Source of the DNA: Ignavibacteria bacterium
GTDB lineage: Bacteria; Bacteroidota; Ignavibacteria; UBA10030; SZUA-254
Length of the DNA stretch: 64,000 nucleotides
Reading direction: 5' to 3'
Assembly: GCA_016178595.1 (NCBI GenBank)
Contig: JACOSY010000035.1
Location: forward strand, 1-64,000
The translations under genes and the position numbers were made by a program. The notes beneath the pieces are model-generated. The model made no database searches. It had not been told where the DNA came from and saw only the letters and a list, made by a program, of their open reading frames with translations. The first letter of the stretch is position 1, and the number at the start of each line of letters is the position of its first letter. Of the stretch, positions 45,006 to 53,547 are shown in pieces.

Positions 45006-45022
45006 GAGAACGGTTAGTTCTC
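45006..45022. terminator. possible bidirectional terminator between convergent genes
   Basis: gagaac (45006-45011) and gttctc (45017-45022) form a short stem around the PorD stop region. There is no long T-run, so this is weak evidence. Confidence 0.25.
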
Positions 45023-45916
45023 GCCGCGACTCGCCTTTTCGTAATCACTTTGATGAGCGGGATCGATCCGGATAATCCGGGTGAAGACCGTGAGATCGGG
45101 GTCTTTTGCGAACGTTTGTGCGATTTCCAGGTGCTTGGTTTCGAAAAAGAGTTTTATCATCTGGGTGCGCTGGTTGATTCTGTCCTGTAATTGTCCTATC
45201 TTCTCCAGAGCGGCAAGCATGTTCTTTCTTGCCCGCACATCGTCTTTGGCGAGGAGATCTAATCCTCTGTAATGGTACTTGTAAAACGCCTCCCGGCAAT
45301 CGTAAAATCGTGCATTCAAGAGTTCGTCCACCAGCAGGCCGCGTGAGTAAGTATTTTGGGATGTAGCTTCCCATCCCACACCGGCGTTACCGGAGCCGCG
45401 CGCTTTATTGGCGATCTCAAGTGCTTTCTGGAAGTAAGGTGTGCCGTCGCCTGCTTTGTAGCTATCGAAGTCGTACCCGAGAATGATGTACGTATAAAAA
45501 TCGATGAAGCTCATGAGCGGATCGAAACGATCATCATTATGGATGAAAGGCGTGCTGCGGATGTAATCGAACTCCCAATTGTCGTCTTTAAGGCGGACCA
45601 GCGCTGTACTACTGCCGCCCGACTGAAAGATCGGCCGTTGGCTGCCGATGAATGCCTGCACGCTGTAGTGGCCGTCGCGCGGCGAGCCTTTGAACTGAAT
45701 ATCCATCGTGCACTTGATCTTTTCACCGCCGAGGTCCACGCTCGTCCACCGGTACGAATTGATATACTGCTGGACTTGGGAAATGAAATCGTTTAAGTTT
45801 TCACGTGCGTCACCCGCGAGAGCTTCGACGTTTGTGGTCACTGTGCATTCAATTTCTTGAGCAGCCACAGGAGTGAGGGCTAACAGGAACGAGAGGATCG
45901 CCAAAAAGAATTTCAT
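45014..45916 (-). CDS. DUF4835/PorD-like type IX secretion protein
   Basis: The 300-residue protein has a signal peptide (FLAILSFLLALTPVAAQ) and the DUF4835 pattern: DARENLNDFISQVQQYINSY, GSQRPIFQSG and FNDFYTYIILGYD-like strings. DUF4835 proteins are annotated as PorD, a type IX secretion component in Bacteroidota. This is the only complete gene on the minus strand. It is read away from the PorV-like gene, with its own promoter (45941-45969) in the shared spacer. Confidence 0.75.
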   Translation of the reverse strand: MKFFLAILSFLLALTPVAAQEIECTVTTNVEALAGDARENLNDFISQVQQYINSYRWTSVDLGGEKIKCTMDIQFKGSPRDGHYSVQAFIGSQRPIFQSGGSSTALVRLKDDNWEFDYIRSTPFIHNDDRFDPLMSFIDFYTYIILGYDFDSYKAGDGTPYFQKALEIANKARGSGNAGVGWEATSQNTYSRGLLVDELLNARFYDCREAFYKYHYRGLDLLAKDDVRARKNMLAALEKIGQLQDRINQRTQMIKLFFETKHLEIAQTFAKDPDLTVFTRIIRIDPAHQSDYEKASRGEN

Positions 45917-45940
45917 ACGGTTCTCAATAGTGTTGAATTC

Positions 45941-45969
45941 AATATAAGTATTTCAAGCTACTTCTTCAA
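45941..45969 (-). promoter_or_regulatory. promoter of the PorD-like gene (minus strand)
   Basis: On the minus strand, TTGAAG (45969-45964) and TATATT (45946-45941) are separated by 17 bases, 25 bases before the ATG at 45916. Confidence 0.6.
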
Positions 45970-45995
45970 GTCATCAACTATTCCAGGGAGGCCTT

Positions 45996-46814
45996 ATGGT
46001 TCGCATCATCATTCTTACCCTTCTATCATTCCAAATTGCCGTTTCAGGATTTGAACAGAGAAGCAGCGGCGCACGGGCACGGGCAATGGGAGGTGCCATG
46101 ACCGGACTCTCAGACGACGTCTGGGCAATTTCGCATAACCCTGCCGGGTGGACACAGGTTACTGGAAGAGAGTTCGGATGTTCGTACTCACCGCAACTCT
46201 TCGATCTATCGGAACTGTCCGATGCCAATGTCGTCGGTGTATTGAACACAACGTTTGGAACTATCGGTATTTCCATGCATCGATTCGGGTACTCGTTGTA
46301 TCGTGAATTGACAGGCACACTCGGCTATGCAAGAATGTTCGATAATGTGAGCGTTGGGATCGCGGCCAATATCTATACAGTGTCCATTGAACGATACGGA
46401 TCAGCGAGTACGTTAGGAGTCGATGTTGGTCTTCATGTTCGACTGCTTGATGCACTTCGATGGGGTGTGGTTGTCCGTAATATCAATGCTCCGGTCATTG
46501 GAACGGCGCGCGCGAAACTTCCGCAGGAGTATGTTGTCGGCGTTGCGTTCGTCCCCAACGCACAGACTCGATTGACATTCGACGTACAGAAAGAAACGGC
46601 GTCCGAGCCTTCTCCACGATTTGGATTCGAGTATTGGCCGGTTGAACCGGTCGCGTTTCGTGCAGGATTCTCCGATGAGCCGTCAGAGGTCGCAGGCGGG
46701 TTGGGCATCCGGTATTCTGCCGTCCAATTCGATTATGCGATCGTCCATCACCAGGAGCTTGGCTGGACGCATGTAGGATCTGTTTCTCTTCGATTTGGAG
46801 GAAGCGATGAATAA
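45996..46814 (+). CDS. PorV/PorQ-family outer membrane barrel
   Basis: The 272-residue protein has a short signal peptide and then GARARAMGGAMTGLSDDVWAISHNPAG, the PorV/UPF0164 start, and continues as beta strands to the end. PorV-like proteins act as the outer-membrane shuttle of type IX secretion. ggagg precedes ATG 45996. Its last codons overlap the next gene's ATG. Confidence 0.78.
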   Translation: MVRIIILTLLSFQIAVSGFEQRSSGARARAMGGAMTGLSDDVWAISHNPAGWTQVTGREFGCSYSPQLFDLSELSDANVVGVLNTTFGTIGISMHRFGYSLYRELTGTLGYARMFDNVSVGIAANIYTVSIERYGSASTLGVDVGLHVRLLDALRWGVVVRNINAPVIGTARAKLPQEYVVGVAFVPNAQTRLTFDVQKETASEPSPRFGFEYWPVEPVAFRAGFSDEPSEVAGGLGIRYSAVQFDYAIVHHQELGWTHVGSVSLRFGGSDE

Positions 46815-48582
46815 ACACTTTCTCCTTTTGTCTGCCGGGCTCGTCGGCTTCTTCCTGGAAAACATTCCATCGTTTGCACAACAAGATTCCCTCCGAGTCA
46901 TCGATGAGAATGATGCAATACTCGAACAAAGCGAACCTATCGATGATTCACCTCTTCTCGATTTCTTATCGTGGGATACGCTGGCAACACGCACGCATAT
47001 TTCTTCGCGCACCCGTATTCGTTACGCACTTCAGCAATCATCGGGATTCGTTCGCGGAGCGTATGGAGGTTCTCGCTTGTATTCGTACCAGCGACTCACA
47101 TGGAACACCGGTGTTCACCTGCGTGGCGGCTTGCTGATGGAGAAGGATGCGGGAGAGCGACGACTTGCGGATTTCATGGCGTTCAATTTTGTGGTTGATG
47201 ATGTGGGACTGCTTTCCAGATGGATCATCGGAGATTATTTTATCGAAGGAGGGCAAGGGGTTGCGCTGTGGCGCGGCTACGATTTGTCGAAGGGAGCGAA
47301 TGTCATTGCACCTGTGCGCCGAACGGCAAGGGGACTTCAAGCATATCTCTCCTCCGATGAAAACGCTTTTTTCCGTGGGACTGCTGCCGAATTGAATTTA
47401 AGTCCACTCTTGCTCTCCTTTTTCTACTCTCACCGGCATTACGGCGCAACCGTAGATTCATCGCTCATTGTACACGGTTTCTACACCGCAGGCTACTTTC
47501 GAACTCAGTCGGAGATCGCAAAGGAAGGAAGCCTGAGCGAGAGTTTGCTCGGAGCAAGAGGCATGGTAGAAATCGCTTCATACAATACGCTTGGCGCCAC
47601 AATCTACTACACGCAGTATTCACATCGTCTCGAGCTGGATGGCGGGCGGCAATTTTCAGGACGCGAGCTTGGCATCGCTTCGTTCGATTACCATTGTGCG
47701 ATGTTGAGTTGGGAAGTCTTTGGTGAGTGGGCGGTCGTGAAGAACGTGTGGGGCGGAAATTCCGGTATGATATTCCGTCCTGCGAAGTCCATCGACTTCA
47801 TTGCATCCTACCGGTCGTACCCGGCGCAATTCTATAGTCCGCACGGCCTGGGGTTTGCTGAACGGAGCGTTGCATCGAACGAGCGCGGACTCTATCTCGG
47901 TCTCCGATTCTCACCGCATCGATCAATGCAGGTGAGTGTGTACTACGATCAGTTCCAATCCCCGGAACCCGCAGGGAATATTCGATTTTCATCGGGTGGA
48001 CATGATGCGTTCGTCGAAATGAACTCTCATGCGATTTCCCGACTTGGCGTGACGATACGATATCAACGGAAAGGATACGATGTGCGTGAGGACGTCACGG
48101 ATCAAACGGGTCTACGCCATTCAATCATTGATTTCCAACGAAAGAATATTTACAGAGTCACTCTCGATTTCAAACTGAATGCCAGCGTCAGCGTGCGAGA
48201 ACGAATCGACTGGGAAGACCTTGGCTCATCGTTGGTGCATACGATGGAAAAAGGATGGCTCACATATCATGACATCGTGTATGATGACGGCAAGCGATTC
48301 CAATGGAGCTTCCGGCTTCTCTTCTTTCACACAGATTCATATGATTCCCGGCTCTACGAGTACGAACGTGACGTCGATGGAGTAGTTTCATTCCCCGCTC
48401 TCTATGGACACGGTGCGCGGTGGTATATACTTGCCAGGTATTCAATTCCGGATCATCTCACTCTCAATGTAAAATACTCCGACCTTGTGCGTGACGACGT
48501 AAAACATATTGGAACCGGCTATGATGAACTATCAACGAATCATGATAATCGTGTCAGCATTCAGCTTGATATGCAGTACTGA
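46807..48582 (+). CDS. large outer-membrane beta-barrel protein of unknown function
   Basis: The 591-residue protein has a signal peptide and a long barrel-like stretch with alternating hydrophobic pairs. Strand IIGDYFIEGGQGVALWRGYD resembles the C-terminal barrel of Bacteroidota helix-hairpin-helix outer membrane proteins, but the HhH domain is absent. ATG 46807 follows a ggagg site and overlaps the PorV-like gene by eight bases, so it is in one operon. The function is unknown. Confidence 0.6.
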   Translation: MNKHFLLLSAGLVGFFLENIPSFAQQDSLRVIDENDAILEQSEPIDDSPLLDFLSWDTLATRTHISSRTRIRYALQQSSGFVRGAYGGSRLYSYQRLTWNTGVHLRGGLLMEKDAGERRLADFMAFNFVVDDVGLLSRWIIGDYFIEGGQGVALWRGYDLSKGANVIAPVRRTARGLQAYLSSDENAFFRGTAAELNLSPLLLSFFYSHRHYGATVDSSLIVHGFYTAGYFRTQSEIAKEGSLSESLLGARGMVEIASYNTLGATIYYTQYSHRLELDGGRQFSGRELGIASFDYHCAMLSWEVFGEWAVVKNVWGGNSGMIFRPAKSIDFIASYRSYPAQFYSPHGLGFAERSVASNERGLYLGLRFSPHRSMQVSVYYDQFQSPEPAGNIRFSSGGHDAFVEMNSHAISRLGVTIRYQRKGYDVREDVTDQTGLRHSIIDFQRKNIYRVTLDFKLNASVSVRERIDWEDLGSSLVHTMEKGWLTYHDIVYDDGKRFQWSFRLLFFHTDSYDSRLYEYERDVDGVVSFPALYGHGARWYILARYSIPDHLTLNVKYSDLVRDDVKHIGTGYDELSTNHDNRVSIQLDMQY

Positions 48583-48665
48583 GCAAAGAGCTGAGGGCGA
48601 AGAGCGAAGAGCAAAAAAATGAAGGAGCAGGGCCTAATAACCAATGATCAGTTACTAAATTCTTC

Positions 48666-48700
48666 AGTCCAAAATCTAAAATCCAAAATCGAAAAACTCT
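48666..48700 (+). repeat. AT-rich dispersed motif, copy C (between genes)
   Basis: Three words of the type ccaaaatc/taaaatcc in tandem lie between the barrel gene and the mnmA promoter. It shows the same word types as copies A and B, but without coding constraint. Confidence 0.45.
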
Positions 48701-48705
48701 TCCCT

Positions 48706-48734
48706 TGGAACTTCCTCCGTTTTTTTGTACCTTG
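48706..48734 (+). promoter_or_regulatory. promoter of mnmA
   Basis: TTGGAA (48706-48711) and TACCTT (48729-48734) are separated by 17 bases, 11 bases before ATG 48746. Confidence 0.5.
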
Positions 48735-48745
48735 TACCGTCAAAC

Positions 48746-49855
48746 ATGAAGACGAACGGACGAAATACGACAGTTGTTGTTGGAATGAGTGGCGGCGTTG
48801 ATTCCTCCGTTGCCGCTACGCTGCTTTTAGAGCAAGGTTACAACGTCATCGGCGTTACGATGAAGACCTACTCTTTCGACGAGGTGGGAGGGAACGTGGG
48901 CAACGAGACGAGCTGCTGCGGCCTCGACGCATTCAATGATGCGCGGATGGTCGCCGTGAAACTCGGTATCCCGCATTACGTCGTCGACTTTACCGAGTCA
49001 TTTAACCGAGAAGTGATCGACAATTTTGTGAGTGAATACCTCGAGGGACGAACACCAAACCCGTGCATCATCTGTAACCGTACCATTAAGTGGGGGGAGT
49101 TACTGAAGAAGGCAGCGTCTCTCGGTGCAACTCATATTGCGACAGGTCATTACGCGAATGTCGGTTACGATGAAACGTCCGGTCGCTACACGATTTCCAC
49201 CGCACGCGATAGCCATAAGGATCAGTCGTATGCGCTCTGGGGATTGAGTCAGGAGGCGCTGAGCAGGACGCTCTTTCCTCTTGGTGAGCTGACAAAGCCT
49301 GAGGTTCGTGCTCTCGCTTCACGATATGGACTGAAGACTGCCATGAAGGAAGAGAGCTACGAGATCTGCTTCGTTGCAGATAACGATTATCGACGATTCC
49401 TCCACGAACGTATACCCGATATGAACTCCCGCATTGCCGGCGGCGACATTGTGTGGGATGGGAAGGTGGTGGGAAAGCATGACGGGTTTCCGTACTACAC
49501 GATCGGTCAGCGAAGCGGCATTGGTTCGTACGGTGAACGCGTCTATGTTACCGATATCGATGCAAACACCAACGCGATCCATATCGGACGCAATAATGAT
49601 CTTCTTCGAATGGAGTTGGTCGCGAAGAATCTCAATCTCATCAGCATCGGAAAAATAGCGGAGGGATTTCGCGTCCAGGCAAAGGTTCGCTACAAGGATG
49701 ACGCGGCACCTGCGACCGTCTTCCCGATTGGAGACGGACGATTCCGCGTTCTCTTCGACGAGCCGAAGCGGGCGATTACCCCGGGTCAGTCGGTTGTCAT
49801 GTATGACGGGGAGAAGTTGGTTGGGGGTGGAGTGATCGAGAAAATACTTACTTAG
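48746..49855 (+). CDS. mnmA: tRNA-specific 2-thiouridylase
   Basis: The 369-residue enzyme thiolates U34 of Lys, Glu and Gln tRNAs. It has the PP-loop GMSGGVDSSVAA, the catalytic Cys pair C110 (PCIICN) and C208 (YEICFVAD), and a C-terminal beta domain. ATG 48746 is chosen because the frame's earlier start is a TTG in the promoter. It needs a sulfur carrier, which is not in the window. Confidence 0.96.
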   Translation: MKTNGRNTTVVVGMSGGVDSSVAATLLLEQGYNVIGVTMKTYSFDEVGGNVGNETSCCGLDAFNDARMVAVKLGIPHYVVDFTESFNREVIDNFVSEYLEGRTPNPCIICNRTIKWGELLKKAASLGATHIATGHYANVGYDETSGRYTISTARDSHKDQSYALWGLSQEALSRTLFPLGELTKPEVRALASRYGLKTAMKEESYEICFVADNDYRRFLHERIPDMNSRIAGGDIVWDGKVVGKHDGFPYYTIGQRSGIGSYGERVYVTDIDANTNAIHIGRNNDLLRMELVAKNLNLISIGKIAEGFRVQAKVRYKDDAAPATVFPIGDGRFRVLFDEPKRAITPGQSVVMYDGEKLVGGGVIEKILT

Positions 49856-49861
49856 CGATAG

Positions 49862-49914
49862 TTGCGTCTTTGCGTGAGAAAATATTTTCTCGCCAAGACG
49901 CGAAGGCGCAAAGA
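49862..49914 (+). repeat. hairpin repeat, left flank of the GxxExxY gene
   Basis: gcgtctttgcgtgagaaaa pairs imperfectly with tattttctcgccaagacgc. The 26-base string from 49889 to 49914 recurs exactly at 50352-50377, on the other side of the GxxExxY gene. Confidence 0.8.
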
Positions 49915-49929
49915 AGAAAGGGAGGGATC

Positions 49930-50313
49930 ATGACTGAGAATGAAATAGCGAAAGAGATAGTCGACGCAGCTTACAACATTCATATAATTCTCGGGCCTGG
50001 CTTGCTAGAATCGGTATATGAATCAGTATTATCTTATGAATTAGAGAAGCGGGATCTAAGAGTAACAAGACAGCAGGGAATTCCTTTAGTGTATGAGAAA
50101 ATGAAGTTCGATGAAGGGTTTCGAGCGGATATTGTGGTTGAGAACAAAGTCATTATAGAACTGAAATCGGTTGAACTTGTAGCCCCAGTTCATAAGAAAC
50201 AATTGTTAACGTATCTCCGCTTGGCAGATAAAAGATTAGGATTGCTTATCAACTTCGGTGAAGCATTGATGAAAGATGGAATAACAAGAATAGTAAATCA
50301 ACTGCCAGAATAA
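49930..50313 (+). CDS. GxxExxY protein (PDDEXK-like)
   Basis: The 127-residue protein has GPGLLESVYE (the GxxExxY motif) near residue 22, GFRADIVVENKVIIELKS, which holds the PDDEXK nuclease-like catalytic residues (D-x-n-E-x-K), and HKKQLLTYLRL. The family is a likely nuclease of unknown role and is well known to be spread with flanking repeats. ATG 49930 has gggagg upstream. It lies between two copies of a hairpin repeat and is AT-richer than its neighbours, signs of recent gain. Confidence 0.88.
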   Translation: MTENEIAKEIVDAAYNIHIILGPGLLESVYESVLSYELEKRDLRVTRQQGIPLVYEKMKFDEGFRADIVVENKVIIELKSVELVAPVHKKQLLTYLRLADKRLGLLINFGEALMKDGITRIVNQLPE

Positions 50314-50316
50314 CCC

Positions 50317-50377
50317 TTGGCGTTCTTAGCGGCTTTGCGTGAAATAATTTACTCGCCAAGACGCGAAGGCGCAAAGA
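50317..50377 (+). repeat. hairpin repeat, right flank of the GxxExxY gene
   Basis: It resembles the left flank repeat. 26 bases are identical (50352-50377), preceded by a related ctttgcgtgaaat stretch with the same dyad. The two copies are in direct orientation. Confidence 0.8.
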
Positions 50378-50463
50378 GGAGAAACGATAATACGATGAGT
50401 TATAAGAAAATATTGGGGTGAAGTGATTGAGAAAGTTATTTCATAACTGTTGCTGTAAATCTA

Positions 50464-50871
50464 ATGGATAAGGGAGAACAATATAATCAAGCATTCCATC
50501 GTCATCATGAAGCACAGACAAGATACGACTATTTTGTACTCGGAGTGACACCTGGAATACTTGCCTTCTCGATTCAGCTCGGTTCCAATCCTGTATTTAG
50601 TCTTCGATGGATTCGCGTTATTTCTTGGTTGAGTTTCTTGATTTCGTTCATAAGCGGATTGCGGAGACTAGAATCAGTAGTCCAATGTAGGAGTTTAGAT
50701 GTTCATGTAGCTAAAATCGTTCCTTCAGAATTGCCGTCATCGCTGAAGCAAGAACGTGAGAAGTGGTCGAAAGGGGCCATACTTTCCTATAATTTTCAAA
50801 AATGGCTCCTTCTTACGGGGTTGTTCGCTTACGCAATTGTTCACAACATAAGCTTTCTCAGCTTATCTTGA
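50464..50871 (+). CDS. orphan membrane protein, 135 residues
   Basis: The protein has no family I recognise. Two hydrophobic segments near residues 24-40 and 48-65 form a probable hairpin, and a third lies near residue 115-130 at the C-terminus; the middle part is charged. It is low in GC and sits beside the GxxExxY element, suggesting a mobile cassette. No ribosome site is strong, so the start is uncertain. Confidence 0.5.
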   Translation: MDKGEQYNQAFHRHHEAQTRYDYFVLGVTPGILAFSIQLGSNPVFSLRWIRVISWLSFLISFISGLRRLESVVQCRSLDVHVAKIVPSELPSSLKQEREKWSKGAILSYNFQKWLLLTGLFAYAIVHNISFLSLS

Positions 50872-51002
50872 AAATATTATTTCAGTTGATTAGAAACGTT
50901 CGAACTAAGGTCTTATTCAAATCAGACTTGCTCAACTCCAAACTACTCACAACAAATAAATACTAAGCAACCCTAATTTTACCTCATAAGGACGCAACCC
51001 AC

Positions 51003-52370
51003 TTGAAATCAGAAAAGTTTAATATCAGCAAACCCATGCTCTCGCTGCTCGGGCAGCATGGCATTACGATCGCCACTCCGATCCAGCACGAAATCATCCC
51101 GGCAATTCTCGAAGGTCGCGATGTGCTCGCCCAGTCGGAGACCGGCTCGGGCAAGACGCTCAGCTTCGCGATCCCCATCATCGAGCAAACAAACCGCCGC
51201 GACGGCTTGGTCGCGCTGGTGCTCGTCCCCACGCGCGAGCTCTGTCTGCAAGTCGCCGGTGAATTCACAAAATTCTCCGCAGGTAAACATCTGGGCGTAA
51301 CGCCCGTGTACGGTGGCGTCTCCATCATGAATCAAGTGAAGAAGATGCGCACGACGAACATCATCGTCGCGACACCGGGCAGACTGCTCGACTTGCTCGA
51401 GCGGAAAGCAGTGACACTGGAAACAATCCGCTATCTCGTTTTCGATGAAGCAGACCGCATGCTCGACATGGGGTTCATCCGGGATATCGAACGAATTCTC
51501 CGTCATATCAAGCAGGAACACCAGACAATGTTGTTCAGTGCAACTGTCTCGCAGGAGGTTACTCAGCTCAGCCAGAAATACCTCCGCAATCCCAAGCAGG
51601 TTCATCTTGCATCCGCAGTCAAGCCGGACTTTCTGCACCAGACATACTATCATACCACTCCGGAGCAAAAGCTTCCGCTTCTCATTGCACTTCTCAAACG
51701 GGAGCGCGAACTTGCTTTGATCTTCTGCAACCGGAAGCACATCACCTCCAAACTGGCGAGCAGGCTTTCTGCACAAGGAGTTCAAGCGCGGGCGCTGCAT
51801 GGAGGAATGTCGCAGGCACAGCGAGAGCGTGTAACGGCTGATTACCGGCAGAAGAGGTTCAATCTTCTTGTCGCTACGGATGTTGCTGCACGTGGTTTGC
51901 ACATCGAGGGAATCACGCACGTCTACAACTACGAAATCCCGAAGGATGTCGAATCGTACACGCACCGCGTTGGTCGGACTGCTCGTGCCGGAAAGAAGGG
52001 CGAAGCCATCTCGCTTGTCGCCCGCGGCGAAGAGGAAAAATTTTTCAAGCAAATCTTGTTCACATACCGCGGCAGTATCACGCTCAAGACTATGGACGAT
52101 GTTCCGCCTCTCATCGAAGTACGTGAGGCCTCGGACGGCAAGAGGCGCCACGACCATTTCTCGCACTCGCCCGGCCGACGACGTAACTCATCGGCAAAAA
52201 ACAGCGAGGGAAATCGACATCACGCCAAGAACCGGAATACTCAAAGGAAAGGCTCGCAACAAGAGAACAGTTCCTCGAACAACCGTGAGCAGTCTGCGTC
52301 GGGTTTGCAGAAATCTTCCAAGGATAAATCGAAGTGGCGAAAAGCCTGGCAGTCGTGGATGAACAAATAA
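51003..52370 (+). CDS. rhlE: DEAD-box RNA helicase, RhlE family
   Basis: The 455-residue helicase has, in order, the Q motif with TPIQ, AQSETGSGKT (I), PTRELCLQ (Ia), TPGRLLDL (Ib), DEAD in VFDEADRMLDMGF (II), SATVS (III) and HRVGRTARAG (VI). A Lys/Arg/Ser-rich tail (residues about 375-455) is likely the RNA-binding part. The start is TTG 51003, since it retains the Phe of the Q motif (SEKFNIS); aagga lies upstream. A minus-strand frame of 385 codons overlaps it but is a shadow. Confidence 0.92.
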   Translation: MKSEKFNISKPMLSLLGQHGITIATPIQHEIIPAILEGRDVLAQSETGSGKTLSFAIPIIEQTNRRDGLVALVLVPTRELCLQVAGEFTKFSAGKHLGVTPVYGGVSIMNQVKKMRTTNIIVATPGRLLDLLERKAVTLETIRYLVFDEADRMLDMGFIRDIERILRHIKQEHQTMLFSATVSQEVTQLSQKYLRNPKQVHLASAVKPDFLHQTYYHTTPEQKLPLLIALLKRERELALIFCNRKHITSKLASRLSAQGVQARALHGGMSQAQRERVTADYRQKRFNLLVATDVAARGLHIEGITHVYNYEIPKDVESYTHRVGRTARAGKKGEAISLVARGEEEKFFKQILFTYRGSITLKTMDDVPPLIEVREASDGKRRHDHFSHSPGRRRNSSAKNSEGNRHHAKNRNTQRKGSQQENSSSNNREQSASGLQKSSKDKSKWRKAWQSWMNK

Positions 52371-52521
52371 GGAGCGGCGTTTTGGAATCTTTCAGCAAGA
52401 ATCGTTCGCCAGGATAGCCATCCCGATTTTTTTGTATCTTGACTTGGAACATTTACCTTCCTTCCGTAGTATTGCGTAGGGTTGCATCGACAGCAACTTC
52501 TCTATTCTGGAAGAATTACCC

Positions 52522-53247
52522 ATGGAACGCAAAACGTTTCTTCTCTTGATCCTTCTCCTTTCCGGCTGCGTGCACAGCAAGTACGAGAGTATTATTCTGA
52601 AGCCTCCTTCCAGTTGGACTAAGCTCGATTGCCAGACCATCGTCGCATCCGCAATGGCGCGATATGGCTTTGATATCGAGTCGAGCGTCCGCATTTATGC
52701 AACTCCCTACTATCCGAGCGTTGTCACTGCTCTCAGCAAAATGCAACAGGAGCGGAAGCAGCTCACGGAAGGGGAGTACCAACGAGACCTCGACCAACTC
52801 GCCAAGGAAAGTATGGGAATCTATTACGATGCCTACGTGGGGAGGTTCATGGATCCTCATGGCAATTATGTGCGCGATCGTCTCCAGATTGATTCACTGC
52901 TCTTCCTCGTGACGATCGAGAATAAAACGTTCCCCTGTGTCATACCATTTTCTTTCGCTTCCAATAGACCGATTGCCGATCTTATGAGCTGGCCATGTTA
53001 CATACCCCTTCTCACTGATTTGGAGGAAAGAATCTACCTTCAAAACGAACGAGGGGACCGGGTGAAGCCGAGATATATCTTGGGGAGGAAGGGATCGCAG
53101 TTGTTCAAGGATGAAACGATGCTAATGGTTTTTCCACTGCGTCAGGACGGTCGCCAGTTTCTCGAAGAATCGGAAACAATCACGATGGTGATTCTCGGTT
53201 TCGGTGAAGATATCCGGCTCCGGTTTCCACTGGAGTTCATGCGATAG
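52522..53247 (+). CDS. putative lipoprotein, 241 residues
   Basis: The lipobox is LLLLSGC (Cys near residue 16) after a short N-region, so the protein is a surface or periplasmic lipoprotein. The rest is mixed alpha/beta with no domain that I recognise. It is the only gene between rhlE and the SulP region and has no visible partner. Confidence 0.65.
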   Translation: MERKTFLLLILLLSGCVHSKYESIILKPPSSWTKLDCQTIVASAMARYGFDIESSVRIYATPYYPSVVTALSKMQQERKQLTEGEYQRDLDQLAKESMGIYYDAYVGRFMDPHGNYVRDRLQIDSLLFLVTIENKTFPCVIPFSFASNRPIADLMSWPCYIPLLTDLEERIYLQNERGDRVKPRYILGRKGSQLFKDETMLMVFPLRQDGRQFLEESETITMVILGFGEDIRLRFPLEFMR

Positions 53248-53312
53248 AATAGATTGACGAAGATTATGATTGTGCGTATCTCTGCTTAAACTACTATGGA
53301 AGGAATAAGAAA

Positions 53313-53388
53313 GGGCAGCAAAGGGAAGCTGCCCTGTGGTGGATTAGTGGTGGAGGTACTGAATACCTACCTGTCCATTGTACTAATC
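53313..53388 (+). ncRNA. possible structured RNA before the SulP gene
   Basis: Two helices follow each other. The first is gggcagc (53313-53319) with gctgccc (53328-53334). The second has gattagt (53342-53348) pairing with actaatc (53382-53388) around an inner hairpin aggta (53354-53358) / tacct (53364-53368). No open frame covers the stretch and no T-run follows either helix. It may be an RNA gene or the 3' part of the upstream transcript. Confidence 0.35.
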
Positions 53389-53474
53389 GGCACGCAGTGA
53401 ATCAAGGTCTCTCTCCATGAATTACCCGATTAATTTTTTGCTTTTTGCTATGCAATACTCGCCGAAGATAAAAT

Positions 53475-53503
53475 TGTTTTTTCGTATGCTTTCGTGTATC
53501 TTT
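53475..53503 (+). promoter_or_regulatory. promoter of the SulP transporter gene
   Basis: TTGTTT (53475-53480) and TATCTT (53498-53503) are separated by 17 bases. The start of transcription would fall near 53510, which makes the in-frame GTG at 53494 unlikely as the start and supports a TTG at 53548. Confidence 0.45.
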
Positions 53504-53547
53504 ATTCCCAACAGTGTTCAGGACTCGATCATAACGTATTTGCAGCA

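Noticed and set aside
45356-45796. 146-codon plus frame opposite the PorD-like gene
   Set aside because: The minus gene has a signal peptide, family similarity and a promoter; the plus frame has none of these.
51009-52166. 385-codon open frame on the minus strand opposite rhlE
   Set aside because: It lies wholly within the helicase gene, whose motifs are all intact, and its translation has no family features. It is a codon-phase shadow.
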